Source: a bacterium 210917-DFI.7.65 (GTDB lineage: Bacteria; Bacillota; Clostridia; Oscillospirales; Oscillospiraceae). From it: DNA of 64,000 bases. Of this stretch, positions 25,394 through 33,565 are shown piece after piece (within the stretch, counting starts at the first letter, position 1; the number at the start of each line of letters is the position of its first letter). The DNA is taken from positions 62,001 to 126,000 of the forward strand of contig JAJCJJ010000002.1 in assembly GCA_020555865.1 (NCBI GenBank). The letters are read 5' to 3'. The translations under genes were made by a program, and so were the position numbers. The notes below the pieces were generated by a model, which ran no database searches, had not been told where the DNA came from, and worked only from the letters and a program-made list of their open reading frames with translations.

Positions 25394-26311
25394 ATGGAAA
25401 TCATCGTTTTCTTATCCATTGTGATTGCCGTTGTGGCTGTGTTGACCTCCATCTTTCTCGTTCGGCGCGTAAAAAAGCAAATTGCAGAAATGACCGATGC
25501 ACTGGTTGATGTGAAAAATGGAAATGGCAACCGGCGTATTTTGTCTGCAACCAATGAATTGGCAGCACCTCTTGCCTATGAAATCAATGAGATCGTTGTG
25601 TCCTATGAAAGCAGACTTTCGATTGTCCGGCAGACAGAAGAAACCAACCGCCAGCTTATGACGAGCCTTTCCCACGATGTTCGGACGCCCCTTACAACCC
25701 TTATTGGGTATCTTGACGCTGCACATAAAGGGCTTGTTACAGGGAAAGATCGGGATGATTATATCGAAACCGCCCGCCGGAAAGCTCACGATCTGAAAGA
25801 ATATATTGATGTGCTTTTTGACTGGTTCAAGTTAAATTCCGACGAGTTCGCTTTGGAAATCCAGAGCGTTGAGGCCGCAGAGCTAACAAGAAATATCCTG
25901 ATCGACTGGATACCTATTTTTGAGGATAAACAGGTCGATTATGACATTGATATTCCCGAACAGCCTGTCCGGGTAAGATTGGATATGGACAGCTATATGA
26001 GGATCATCAATAATCTCATTCAAAATGTCATCGCTCACAGCCATGCAGACAAAATCAAAATTGCCCTGTCAAAGCAGGGAAATCACATGGAGCTGCTGCT
26101 GGCGGATAATGGTGCGGGGATTGAAAAAGAAGATTTGAAACACATTTTTGAACGGCTTTATAAGTGTGATAAAGGACGCTCCGAAAAAGGCAGCGGACTT
26201 GGTCTTTCTATTGTCCATCAGCTTGTAGAAAAGATGGGTGGAAGCATAACAGTTGAAAGTTTTCCAGGAAAGGGAACTGAATTTATGTTGCTTTTTCCTT
26301 TGGAGATTTAA
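25394..26311 (+). CDS. Sensor histidine kinase without extracytoplasmic domain
   Basis: This 305-residue kinase has a single N-terminal membrane helix (about residues 3-23). The HisKA box is TSLSHDVRTPLTTLIGYLD with the phosphorylated H94. The HATPase domain has NNLIQNVIAHSHA, the G1 box DNGAGIEKED and GSGLGLSIVHQLVEKMGG. There is no outside sensor domain, so it probably senses within the membrane or through the neighbouring transporter. It is shorter than most VanS or NisK proteins. The start is ATG behind AAGGAGGTG. Confidence 0.94.
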   Translation: MEIIVFLSIVIAVVAVLTSIFLVRRVKKQIAEMTDALVDVKNGNGNRRILSATNELAAPLAYEINEIVVSYESRLSIVRQTEETNRQLMTSLSHDVRTPLTTLIGYLDAAHKGLVTGKDRDDYIETARRKAHDLKEYIDVLFDWFKLNSDEFALEIQSVEAAELTRNILIDWIPIFEDKQVDYDIDIPEQPVRVRLDMDSYMRIINNLIQNVIAHSHADKIKIALSKQGNHMELLLADNGAGIEKEDLKHIFERLYKCDKGRSEKGSGLGLSIVHQLVEKMGGSITVESFPGKGTEFMLLFPLEI

Positions 26312-26365
26312 GCGGGTTCCCGTCTTTATGGCGGGAGCCTTTGTCATTTTGACAGATTTCAAATT

Positions 26366-26419
26366 GCAAGGTTAATGCAAGGTTGCGGCAAGGTTAATGC
26401 AAGGTTGGCGTGATAGAAT
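26366..26419 (+). promoter_or_regulatory. Four tandem 11-base operator repeats and promoter of the ABC genes
   Basis: Four head-to-tail copies of GCAAGGTTNNN lie at 26366-26376, 26377-26387, 26388-26398 and 26399-26409. Each is one helical turn long. The -10 box TAGAAT is at 26414-26419 and the place of a -35 box is covered by copies 3 and 4. Direct repeats of this spacing are typical of OmpR-type activators, so the response regulator upstream is the obvious binder. Confidence 0.8.
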
Positions 26420-26444
26420 ACCTTACAGAACAGGAGGTTTGAAT

Positions 26445-27371
26445 ATGGACACAAATTACATCATTGAAACAAAAAATCTGACGAAACAATACGGCTCGCA
26501 AAAGAGTGTGGCTGACTTGAATATCCATGTAAAGCGCGGGAGAATTTATGGTCTGCTGGGCAGAAACGGAGCCGGAAAAACCACTACCATGAAAATGCTG
26601 TTGGGCTTAACGAAGCCGACTTCCGGAGAGGTCAAAATCTGGGGAAAGTCTTTACAGGGGAATGAAAAGAAGTTGCTGCCCCGTATTGGCAGTCTGATCG
26701 AGTCCCCCGGCTTTTATCCCAACCTGACCGGCACAGAGAACCTGCGTATCTTTGCTACCCTGCGGGGCGTACCAAACAATCATGCCATCAAAGACGCTCT
26801 GGATTTGGTAGGACTGCCCTACAAAGATAAAAAGCTCTTTTCACAGTATTCTCTTGGTATGAAGCAGCGGCTTGCCATCGCTCTTGCTGTTATGCACGAT
26901 CCGGAACTTTTAATTTTGGATGAGCCGATCAACGGTCTCGATCCCATCGGTATTGCAGAAGTACGCTCCTTTATTCGGGAGCTTTGCGACGCAAGAGGAA
27001 AAACGATTTTGATTTCCAGTCACATTCTTTCAGAGATTTCCTTGCTGGCTGACGATATTGGAATTATCGACCACGGCGCATTGCTGGAAGAAGAAAGCCT
27101 TGCTGAGCTGGAGCAAAAAAGCAGCAAACATATTCGTTTTACGCTCTCTGATACTGCACAGGCGGCAAGAATTTTGGAACGCAATTTCCATGAAAACCAT
27201 TTCTCCATACAGGATGACCATAATTTGCGCCTGCACAACCTGGAGCTGCCCGTAGGGAAAATTGTAACTGCCTTTGTAGAAAATGGATTGGAGGTATCGG
27301 AGGCGCATACCTGTGAAGAAAGCCTTGAAGATTACTTCAAGCGTGTGACGGGAGGCGAGGGAATTGCTTAA
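26445..27371 (+). CDS. ABC transporter ATPase, lantibiotic-immunity (BcrA/NisF-like) type
   Basis: This 308-residue cytoplasmic ATPase has Walker A GRNGAGKTTTMK (about residues 39-50), signature YSLGMKQRLAIA, Walker B LLILDEPINGLDP and an H-loop in ISSHILSEI. Its C-terminal extension (about 210-308) is that of the BcrA family. With the two permeases it would pump cationic peptides out of the membrane. AGGAGG precedes the ATG. The gene overlaps the next by 8 bases. Confidence 0.93.
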   Translation: MDTNYIIETKNLTKQYGSQKSVADLNIHVKRGRIYGLLGRNGAGKTTTMKMLLGLTKPTSGEVKIWGKSLQGNEKKLLPRIGSLIESPGFYPNLTGTENLRIFATLRGVPNNHAIKDALDLVGLPYKDKKLFSQYSLGMKQRLAIALAVMHDPELLILDEPINGLDPIGIAEVRSFIRELCDARGKTILISSHILSEISLLADDIGIIDHGALLEEESLAELEQKSSKHIRFTLSDTAQAARILERNFHENHFSIQDDHNLRLHNLELPVGKIVTAFVENGLEVSEAHTCEESLEDYFKRVTGGEGIA

Positions 27372-28158
27372 ACTAATCAAATGCGAATTTTTGAAATTAA
27401 AACGCAAACCATTGGTATTTATTTCACTACTGCTTTCTGTTTTCATGCCATTGGCTTACGCTTTCTTTCTGGCAGATGTAAACACCGATGTGGATGCTGT
27501 AAATGGAGTGATGTCCAGCCTATTCCAGCTCAGTGCCTATTTGCTTTTGATGCCGCTCCTTGTGATACTGGCTTCCAATCTTCTGTTTGAGGAACTGGAT
27601 AATGACACACTGAAAAACCTTGTTACCATACCGGTAAATAGAACTAAGCTGGTGCTTTCCAAGATGCTGGTTTTACTGTTGTTTGCCGTTGGCTTTATGG
27701 CAGTTGGAGGATTGGTAAATCTTGCGGTTTTGCTGTTTCAGGGCTGGGAGCCGGTTGGGTTTTGGACACTGTTTGGCGTTGGAATTGAAGAAGGGTTGAT
27801 TATGTGGGTTGGCGCACTTCCCTGTATTCTACTCGTTGTTCTTCTTAATAAAAACTATATAGTGTCGGTTGTGATTACCTTTTTCTATACGATTGCGAAT
27901 TATATCCTTTCCATGAGCGACGCGTTCCTCACACAGCCTTTTGGTTTGAATATCGGAACCCTGTTTCCGGGACCGCTGGCTTTCCGCTGGACATTCCAAT
28001 TTTATGACCAAAGCCAGACCAGTGCGGAATTGGCAGACTTGTTGGAACGAATCAGTCCGTATTTCCTGAATAGTGTTCAGGTGTTCGGCGTGATTATTGT
28101 GGAAGCGATTGTATTTCTTGCGCTGATTGCGATGGTTTACCGGCGTCAGGAAATCTAA
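27364..28158 (+). CDS. ABC permease, lantibiotic-immunity type (first subunit)
   Basis: This 264-residue membrane protein has about six membrane helices and the family's N-terminal CEFLKLKRKPLV motif, plus LFEELDNDTLKNLVTIPVNRTKL (in pieces), found in the E/G subunits of nisin-, epidermin- or mutacin-type immunity pumps. The start is TTG at 27364 behind GGGAGGCGAGG, overlapping the ATPase gene. No ATG lies at a suitable place. Confidence 0.88.
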   Translation: MLKLIKCEFLKLKRKPLVFISLLLSVFMPLAYAFFLADVNTDVDAVNGVMSSLFQLSAYLLLMPLLVILASNLLFEELDNDTLKNLVTIPVNRTKLVLSKMLVLLLFAVGFMAVGGLVNLAVLLFQGWEPVGFWTLFGVGIEEGLIMWVGALPCILLVVLLNKNYIVSVVITFFYTIANYILSMSDAFLTQPFGLNIGTLFPGPLAFRWTFQFYDQSQTSAELADLLERISPYFLNSVQVFGVIIVEAIVFLALIAMVYRRQEI

Positions 28159-28170
28159 GGGGGTGTAATT

Positions 28171-28986
28171 ATGTGGAATTTATTAAAATCGGAATTACTG
28201 AAACTACGCCGGTGCCAAATCCTTTGGGTGGGGCTGGTGGCGCTTGCACTCTGTCCGTTGGTGCAATATGGGAGCCAGCTGATTGTGGAGGCGGAGTACC
28301 GAAATCCAAACTATGATTTTTCCACTCTGTTTGAGAATGTTGTCTGGGGTAACACGCAGATGTTTTTTCCGATTTCACTGGTGATGATTGGCAGCTGGCT
28401 GATTGACAGAGAAGCCACCCATGATACGCTGAAAAACATCATGACAATTCCTGTTTCTATGCCAAAAATGCTGGGAGCTAAGCTCTTTTGGGTTGGTATT
28501 CTTGCAGTCCTGTTGGGAATATACAGCGTTGGCGTTACCTTGATTACTGGATTGACAGTTGGATTATCGGGACTGACAGCGGAAGTGTTTTTTCATGGAG
28601 GTACGCAAATCGTGTTGGCAGCTCTGACGACCTATTTGGTCTGTATGCCGCTGATCTTGATTTTTGGGCAGATCCGAGGGGCATATCTGGGCGGTTCCAT
28701 TCTGGCGTTCTTCCTTGGATATAGCATGTTGTTCTTCAAAGGCGGTATCCTTGCCAGCATCTATCCGTTTTCTGCTGCGCTGATTTTAGTGGGCTTTGAC
28801 ATGAGTGGATATGCCGGAACAACCACAGCGCCCAACCCTTTGCTGGCGGTCATTGGGGTTGGTATCATGGTTCTCTGGGCTTTGCTTTTATTAGGGATGT
28901 CCAGTAACAAAAAAGAAATGAAAGCCCGTAAACAGACAAAGGCCAAGGGAAGAGGAAAGCGTGCTGTACGCAGGAAAGGAAGGTGA
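28171..28986 (+). CDS. ABC permease, lantibiotic-immunity type (second subunit)
   Basis: This 271-residue membrane protein has six predicted helices. It shares with the first permease the opening LLKSELLKLRR and the DREATHDTLKNIMTIPVSMPKML loop (in pieces), so the two are paralogues forming a heterodimer. The C-terminal tail is very basic (KQTKAKGRGKRAVRRKGR). AAGGGGGTG precedes the ATG, 12 bases after the first permease. Confidence 0.88.
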   Translation: MWNLLKSELLKLRRCQILWVGLVALALCPLVQYGSQLIVEAEYRNPNYDFSTLFENVVWGNTQMFFPISLVMIGSWLIDREATHDTLKNIMTIPVSMPKMLGAKLFWVGILAVLLGIYSVGVTLITGLTVGLSGLTAEVFFHGGTQIVLAALTTYLVCMPLILIFGQIRGAYLGGSILAFFLGYSMLFFKGGILASIYPFSAALILVGFDMSGYAGTTTAPNPLLAVIGVGIMVLWALLLLGMSSNKKEMKARKQTKAKGRGKRAVRRKGR

Positions 28987-28991
28987 TACCT

Positions 28992-29453
28992 GTGAAGAAA
29001 ATAGTTCTATCACTATGCCTGATACTGTGTGGTGTCTCTATACTTTCCGGTTGTACAAAAGATGAAGTTCTCGATCAGTATAATAATATTGTGCAGTCTG
29101 CTGGTTCCATAGCGCTTACCGGAAATTCGTCCTTACAAGGCACGAAAGAAAAAGGGATTGATGATTATACCGGATGCTATACAGCCGACTATGAGGATTT
29201 TTCAGATACAGAGTATTTGTTCGGAGGAACTTCCATAAAGAGAGAAGCCGGTAAGGAGTTGTCTATTGATTGCACTTTGGAGGTTACGGAAGGTACTGCA
29301 AAAGTATTTTGGATTTCTGGATCTGATGAAGCAGTCACTTTGATTGAAGCAACCGGAACATATAGTGATACAATTACACTTCCTGATGGTGGAAACTATA
29401 TCGGCATTGAGTGTAAGGACTTTACTGGAAACATTGAATTGAATATTGAATAG
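28992..29453 (+). CDS. Small lipoprotein linked to the ABC genes
   Basis: This is a 153-residue exported lipoprotein: a basic start (MKKIVLSL), a hydrophobic stretch, then the lipobox ILSGC around residue 20. The mature part holds Asp/Tyr-rich sequence (DDYTGCYTADYEDF) and a beta-rich C-terminus. I chose the GTG at 28992 because AAGGAAGGTG precedes it. A GTG 9 bases earlier is possible. It is the last gene of the ABC operon and may act as an immunity lipoprotein (NisI-like role) or as part of sensing. I recognise no family. Confidence 0.75.
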   Translation: MKKIVLSLCLILCGVSILSGCTKDEVLDQYNNIVQSAGSIALTGNSSLQGTKEKGIDDYTGCYTADYEDFSDTEYLFGGTSIKREAGKELSIDCTLEVTEGTAKVFWISGSDEAVTLIEATGTYSDTITLPDGGNYIGIECKDFTGNIELNIE

Positions 29454-29596
29454 CATTCTGCCGCACGACGGCAAAAGAAAAAAAGCCGTCGTAAAGTAGC
29501 CCTTTAACACGCCTATGAAAGCGGCGGCTTTGAGAAATCAAGGCCGCCGCTTCTCTTTGCCCGGCGCAGGATCGGCGGTCCACGGAGGAAGCCGCC
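29454..29596. other. Intergenic hairpins after the ABC operon
   Basis: Two perfect hairpins are seen: ACGACGGC (29465-29472) with GCCGTCGT (29485-29492), and AAGCGGCGGC (29519-29528) with GCCGCCGCTT (29543-29552). The first may end the ABC transcript. No long T-run follows. Confidence 0.5.
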
Positions 29597-29695
29597 ATGC
29601 TGATACGACTTGATTTTTACCAAAATAACTTCTTAAAAAAAGCCTGTGCCCAGCAGGGGACAGCTCCGGCTACGAGTATGAACTATACCATATAA
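29597..29695 (+). CDS. Possible 32-residue small protein of the element
   Basis: The frame MLIRLDFYQNNFLKKACAQQ starts behind CACGGAGGAAG with good spacing and ends at 29695. It has a hydrophobic/basic character. It is very short and could be spurious. The region 29696-29867 between it and the sigma factor holds nothing else I can support. Confidence 0.35.
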   Translation: MLIRLDFYQNNFLKKACAQQGTAPATSMNYTI

Positions 29696-29867
29696 GAAAA
29701 CTTCATATTACTTTCATTTTCGCACAGTGGGTCTACAACCTGCCGGGCGAATTTTGTCGTTTCCTGTGGTCTTTCGGTGCGGGCCGGAGCTGCCGCAGCA
29801 ACGTAGATACCGTGGGCGGCGCAACCGGCCCCGCCTTCTCGCTATCCCGCAGATCGGGGGTGAGAAA

Positions 29868-30296
29868 ATGAAATACATCCCTGACGATCATGGAGAATTC
29901 TGCCGGTTTGACGCTTTCTGTAAAACCGTTCTCCGCCATGAGGCTATGAACTATTTCCGGGAACTAAATCGCCAGCGGAAACGGGCAATCCAGTTCAGCG
30001 CCTTGTGCCAGCATGAAATGGACAAACTCTGTTCGATGGACGAATACCCAAGCGACAGCATCCTATTCACGGCCTACGGCTACACTCTGCATATCCGGGA
30101 CGAGCTGGTGGCCGATGCCTTTGCCAGCCTGCCGGAACGGGAGCAAAGCATTTTGATCCTGTATTGTGTGTTGGAGCTGACAGATGGTGAGATTAGTAGT
30201 ATTGCAGGAATGTCCCGCAGCGCTGTCCAGCGGCACAGAACAAAGACACTGAATGAACTGCGAAAAGACTTACAATCCAAAGGAGTGAAAAACTAA
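29868..30296 (+). CDS. Sigma-70-family factor of conjugative-transposon type
   Basis: This 142-residue protein has a region-2-like N-terminus (FDAFCKTVLRHEAMNYFRELNRQRKRA in pieces) and a region 4 helix-turn-helix (ADAFASLPEREQSILILYCVLELTDGEISSIAGMSRSAVQRHRTKTLNELRK in pieces). Such short sigma-like proteins are regularly found in Tn916-like and clostridial transposons, next to a small HTH gene as here. GGGGTGAG precedes the ATG at 29868. An upstream in-frame extension is not supported. Confidence 0.85.
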   Translation: MKYIPDDHGEFCRFDAFCKTVLRHEAMNYFRELNRQRKRAIQFSALCQHEMDKLCSMDEYPSDSILFTAYGYTLHIRDELVADAFASLPEREQSILILYCVLELTDGEISSIAGMSRSAVQRHRTKTLNELRKDLQSKGVKN

Positions 30297-30297
30297 C

Positions 30298-30534
30298 ATG
30301 AAGCAACCGGCTTTTAACGGCAGAGTGCTTTTACCCATGGATGTAATCGAAGCGGCCCGCGCAGGTGATCCGTTGGCATTGGAGCGCATCTTGCGGTATT
30401 ACGACCGTTACATCAATAAGATTTGTACGCGAACTCTCTATGACAAAGATGGTTTACCGCACATCGGTATTGATGAGTACATGAATCACCGCTTGCAGGC
30501 AAAATTGGTGGAAGTCATCGTAGTCAAGAAATAG
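30298..30534 (+). CDS. Small HTH-domain protein of conjugative-transposon type
   Basis: This 78-residue protein contains VIEAARAGDPLALERILRYYDRYINKICTR (in pieces), the helix-turn-helix pattern found beside the transposon sigma factor. It starts 1 base after that gene's stop codon, so the two are translated together. AAAGGAGTG precedes the ATG. Function within the element is unproven. Confidence 0.85.
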   Translation: MKQPAFNGRVLLPMDVIEAARAGDPLALERILRYYDRYINKICTRTLYDKDGLPHIGIDEYMNHRLQAKLVEVIVVKK

Positions 30535-30542
30535 CAAAGCCA

Positions 30543-30595
30543 AAGGAAGCCGTCAAGGGTCGAGATGAACGCTCCGCGCCCTTGACGGCTTCCTT
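30543..30595 (+). terminator. Long hairpin after the sigma/HTH pair
   Basis: AAGGAAGCCGTCAAGGG (30543-30559) is exactly complementary to CCCTTGACGGCTTCCTT (30579-30595), a 17-base-pair stem with a 19-base loop. It closes the sigma/HTH unit or marks an element end. Confidence 0.6.
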
Positions 30596-30617
30596 CGCCT
30601 TTGTTTCGTGGTAACCA

Positions 30618-30651
30618 AGTGGGCACAAGCAGATTTCTGCTTGTGCCCACT
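30618..30651. repeat. Perfect 15-bp hairpin
   Basis: AGTGGGCACAAGCAG (30618-30632) and CTGCTTGTGCCCACT (30637-30651) pair fully around an ATTT loop. It stands only 22 bases after the preceding hairpin, near the switch to AT-rich DNA. From 30652 to 30807 I see no supported gene. Confidence 0.55.
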
Positions 30652-30807
30652 GCTATTATAAGTATTTGTGCCTACGCATTTAGGTGGTGGAATAGCCTGA
30701 TACCGCAAGGCCTTTCCGACATGATTGGGCTGCTGGAAGTAGCTTACCATTCTTGCCATTGTAAATGCGGCTTGAAATGCGTAGAATAATTATGTTCTTA
30801 TTGTTTA

Positions 30808-32259
30808 TCAGTTGTTTCGCCCTTCAATTGCACGATTCTTGATTTCTATTAATTTTTCATGTTCAAGATCATAAATGCTTGCAAAAAAGATTTGATTGTC
30901 ACATAGTTCAGTGCTAATCAAATTTTCAATTAGCTTCATATTGTCATCATCTAATTCTTTTCCCTTGGGTGAATCTAATACAATAAACAATTTTGTATTC
31001 ATGCTTTCCTCTATAACTTTTAAAAAGGCAACTTTGAAAGCAAATACCATTTTTTGCAAAACTGCGCCAGAAAGAGACTTTAAGTCTGATGTAAAAATAA
31101 AGTCTTCTTTAGCCACCATCTTATCATCAACATGAAGCTCTGTTGCATATTCTAAAACATATTTGTAAATCTTGGAGATGTAAGTATTTTGGTTTTTAAT
31201 GGTTCTTTTTATTTCCGCTGTAACATACTTTAAGTCTTTCTTAGTTTCTTCTAATAGTTGTCTAACAACCTTCTGGTCAATATTAAAATTAGCAAGTTGT
31301 TTATTGATAAGGGTATCTTTACCCTCGTTAGAAAGTATGTTTATCTGTGAGTTTTTAACGTAGTATTCATTAAGCTTCGCTTGATAGGATGAACGTTCAC
31401 GTTTAAGTTTTTCAATATTTGTCACAATTATGCTTCGATGCGCTCGCAGATACTCGTAATTTGCTGTTGAGTTTAATAGTGTACTTCGATTTACTGGAAT
31501 TACAATGTCCCCCTGTTTTACGGATAAATTCATCGAATCAATGTAATCAAAGAACTGTTTTTCTTTTAGAAGGACAGAGTTAATTTCTTTTAAAGCACTA
31601 TTTTCGTTTTCTAGTTTTATATTACAATACGCTATTTTTTCATTGAGTTCTTTTTCTATGTTAGAAATAAAGATTTCACCATTCTGTTCATACACTTGTT
31701 CGCTCAATTCTTGCATATTTAACATTGCTAAATACTTCTCTTTGTTTAATTCAAGCGAACCTTTTTTCTCAATTAATTCATCTATATCAATGCCGTTTAG
31801 GCCTGCTAGTAATTCCTCTATGCTAAATTTTATTTTTCCTATGACTGTGCCTCTATTTAACAGTGTCCAACCTTTGTCCTGATCAATATACATAAATCCC
31901 AGCAAGTTCTTCAAAACTTTGATATTTTCATATTTAAAAATAAAGGATAAAAAACTCAGGTGTTGGCTGGGAAGAGTAAACTCAATACGGCTATTATTAA
32001 AGAAAAGTATAATTAAATTATTTTCTCTAATTGCAGTATATCTTTGCCCTTTTTCAGAAAAAGTTATTTCCGTAATGATTTCTTCGTATTTGATCCCACG
32101 CATATTAGGAATTGGATACCCCAATGCATAGAAGAGAAGTCTAACATATGTAGATTTGCCTTTTGTATTAGACTTTGAATAAATTAAATTTCGCTTTTCT
32201 GAAAATGTATCTAAATTTTCTATCATTCCTTCTCGTAATATAAGTTTTTCAATAATCAT
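30808..32259 (-). CDS. SMC/ABC-type ATPase of a putative two-gene defence system
   Basis: This 483-residue protein has a split ABC ATPase head. Walker A is SKSNTKGKST (28-37, Ser in place of the first Gly), the Q-loop region is GFMYIDQDKGW (121-131), the signature is LSGA (396-399) and Walker B is LFIVLDSP (424-431, Asp429, with Ser where a catalytic Glu is usual). Between about 165 and 360 is a charged coiled coil. This is the RecF/SMC-like layout of Lamassu LmuB and ABC-3C ATPases, though shorter than typical LmuB. Its ATG overlaps the stop of the nuclease gene as ATGA, with AGGGGTGAAA upstream. The ABC ATPase call is firm and the defence role is inferred. Confidence 0.8.
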   Translation of the reverse strand: MIIEKLILREGMIENLDTFSEKRNLIYSKSNTKGKSTYVRLLFYALGYPIPNMRGIKYEEIITEITFSEKGQRYTAIRENNLIILFFNNSRIEFTLPSQHLSFLSFIFKYENIKVLKNLLGFMYIDQDKGWTLLNRGTVIGKIKFSIEELLAGLNGIDIDELIEKKGSLELNKEKYLAMLNMQELSEQVYEQNGEIFISNIEKELNEKIAYCNIKLENENSALKEINSVLLKEKQFFDYIDSMNLSVKQGDIVIPVNRSTLLNSTANYEYLRAHRSIIVTNIEKLKRERSSYQAKLNEYYVKNSQINILSNEGKDTLINKQLANFNIDQKVVRQLLEETKKDLKYVTAEIKRTIKNQNTYISKIYKYVLEYATELHVDDKMVAKEDFIFTSDLKSLSGAVLQKMVFAFKVAFLKVIEESMNTKLFIVLDSPKGKELDDDNMKLIENLISTELCDNQIFFASIYDLEHEKLIEIKNRAIEGRNN

Positions 32260-33392
32260 ATTTTCACCCCTACTGCCGTGCAAACTTTTTGAACATATCG
32301 GTTGTTTGCAAGTATTCTATATAAAAATACTTTCGTTAGGTATTCTGTAAGTTCACTATCTCCGTTTCCTAGCATCGTAAATTCATCTACAAATTCATGC
32401 CCATATTTTTTGATAAAATCAAGTTCTGGCTGCTTGACTACTTCTCCTAATAACTCCTTTTTAAAAAGAGCATAGCGTTGCAATACTCTATTCGAAAATT
32501 CGTAGCGTTCATGGTAAAAGCTTTTAGGATCATTCATAATTCGCGCAACTTCGTTTTTTATAGCCAAATCTGGAATAAAGGTTAAACAGCTATCAATATC
32601 AGGGAAATTTCCATCAACTAAAAGTGCTACAATAGGCCAGGTAAAATCTTCTTTGGAAATTCTTTTGCAATTATTGTTGTCCTTAATGGTTGAATTGTGT
32701 TCAAAATAGAGCTGCCAGTGTTCTAACAAGTGTTGCTTTATAGCAATGGCATCCTCTCTCGGCACACCAATTGTGTCTGTCAAAAAGCTCAAAACTGTAT
32801 CGCCAATTTTAATGTACCTATTTTGCTCATTTCCATGATACGGATATATCGTTGAAATATATAAGTTTTCTTTATGGAAGTTTTCAACCTTTCCTTTAAT
32901 CTGCTCTAGTTTTGCTGCTTTTTGGGGATCTGCTTCTTTTTTTATTTTTTGAGAAATACTCTTCGAAATAGAAAAAATAGTTTCATCAATTTCCTTTTTT
33001 AAACCCGCTAAACAATCATTATACGCAATAATGCTGTTATCAAAAAAATTTGGTACAGATTTAAATGTATCAGGTATATTAGATATATAAACTAACTGAT
33101 TGCCTTCATACGGGTTTCGCGCTAATGAAATTATTGCATCTTTAAATTTTCCCTTCTGATCTTTGATGGCAGTGTAATCCTGTGAGGATTTGGCTTGAGC
33201 AAAAACTTTTCCATTATGCTCCAAAGTCATTTCTATGTCTTGAGATTTGGACTCAATCTTTATATCTGTTACCTCTGGCATATATTTTAAGAAAAGAAAT
33301 ATACCAGCATTTGTTTGAAAATTCCAGCCAAAAGAAGACGCAGAAGCATCGTTATCAAATTGGCACACATTTTCATTCAAATATTCATTCAT
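32256..33392 (-). CDS. Cap4/DUF4297-like nuclease of a putative two-gene defence system
   Basis: This 378-residue soluble protein has an N-terminal region matching the PD-(D/E)XK pattern of Cap4/DUF4297 nucleases: FQTNAGIFLFLKY (25-37), then E47, D52 in SQDIEM, and Q66-x-K68 in VFAQAKSSQD. Those three would form the metal site. The middle is a charged helical region (about 130-170) and the C-terminal half is helical and unrecognised. Its size equals that of Lamassu LmuA proteins. AGGTGAG precedes the ATG at 33392. It is translationally coupled to the ATPase gene. The nuclease call is by motif and the target is unknown. Confidence 0.72.
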   Translation of the reverse strand: MNEYLNENVCQFDNDASASSFGWNFQTNAGIFLFLKYMPEVTDIKIESKSQDIEMTLEHNGKVFAQAKSSQDYTAIKDQKGKFKDAIISLARNPYEGNQLVYISNIPDTFKSVPNFFDNSIIAYNDCLAGLKKEIDETIFSISKSISQKIKKEADPQKAAKLEQIKGKVENFHKENLYISTIYPYHGNEQNRYIKIGDTVLSFLTDTIGVPREDAIAIKQHLLEHWQLYFEHNSTIKDNNNCKRISKEDFTWPIVALLVDGNFPDIDSCLTFIPDLAIKNEVARIMNDPKSFYHERYEFSNRVLQRYALFKKELLGEVVKQPELDFIKKYGHEFVDEFTMLGNGDSELTEYLTKVFLYRILANNRYVQKVCTAVGVKI

Positions 33393-33423
33393 CAAATCTC
33401 ACCTACCTTGGATATGTATTTTT

Positions 33424-33432
33424 AGTATACCA
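33424..33432 (-). promoter_or_regulatory. Extended -10 promoter of the nuclease-ATPase pair
   Basis: On the minus strand TGGTATACT gives a TGN-extended -10 box, 31 bases before the nuclease ATG. No clear -35 box is seen, as is usual for extended -10 promoters. Confidence 0.5.
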
Positions 33433-33510
33433 TATTGCAGTAAACGTTTCTATTATTTTATACTATGAGAGGCAAAAAATCAGATTTGAAAAACTTTATA
33501 GAACGATTAA

Positions 33511-33540
33511 AATGACAAGGAACAATTGTTCGTTGTCATT
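33511..33540. repeat. 30-base near-perfect inverted repeat upstream of the defence pair
   Basis: AATGACAA-G-GAACAA at 33511-33525 mirrors TTGTTC-G-TTGTCATT at 33526-33540 with a single mismatch. There is no loop, so it looks more like a dimeric protein-binding site than a terminator. It lies about 80 bases upstream of the promoter's -10 box. Confidence 0.65.
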
Positions 33541-33565
33541 CTTATAAAAGTGGTTTGAAATGTAT

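Noticed and set aside
26366-26409. CRISPR repeats
   Set aside because: The four repeats are 11 bases and contiguous, without spacers, so they are an operator array.
30601-30789. Short frames on both strands after the element's hairpins
   Set aside because: No ribosome site or recognisable domain; they partly consist of the hairpin sequence.
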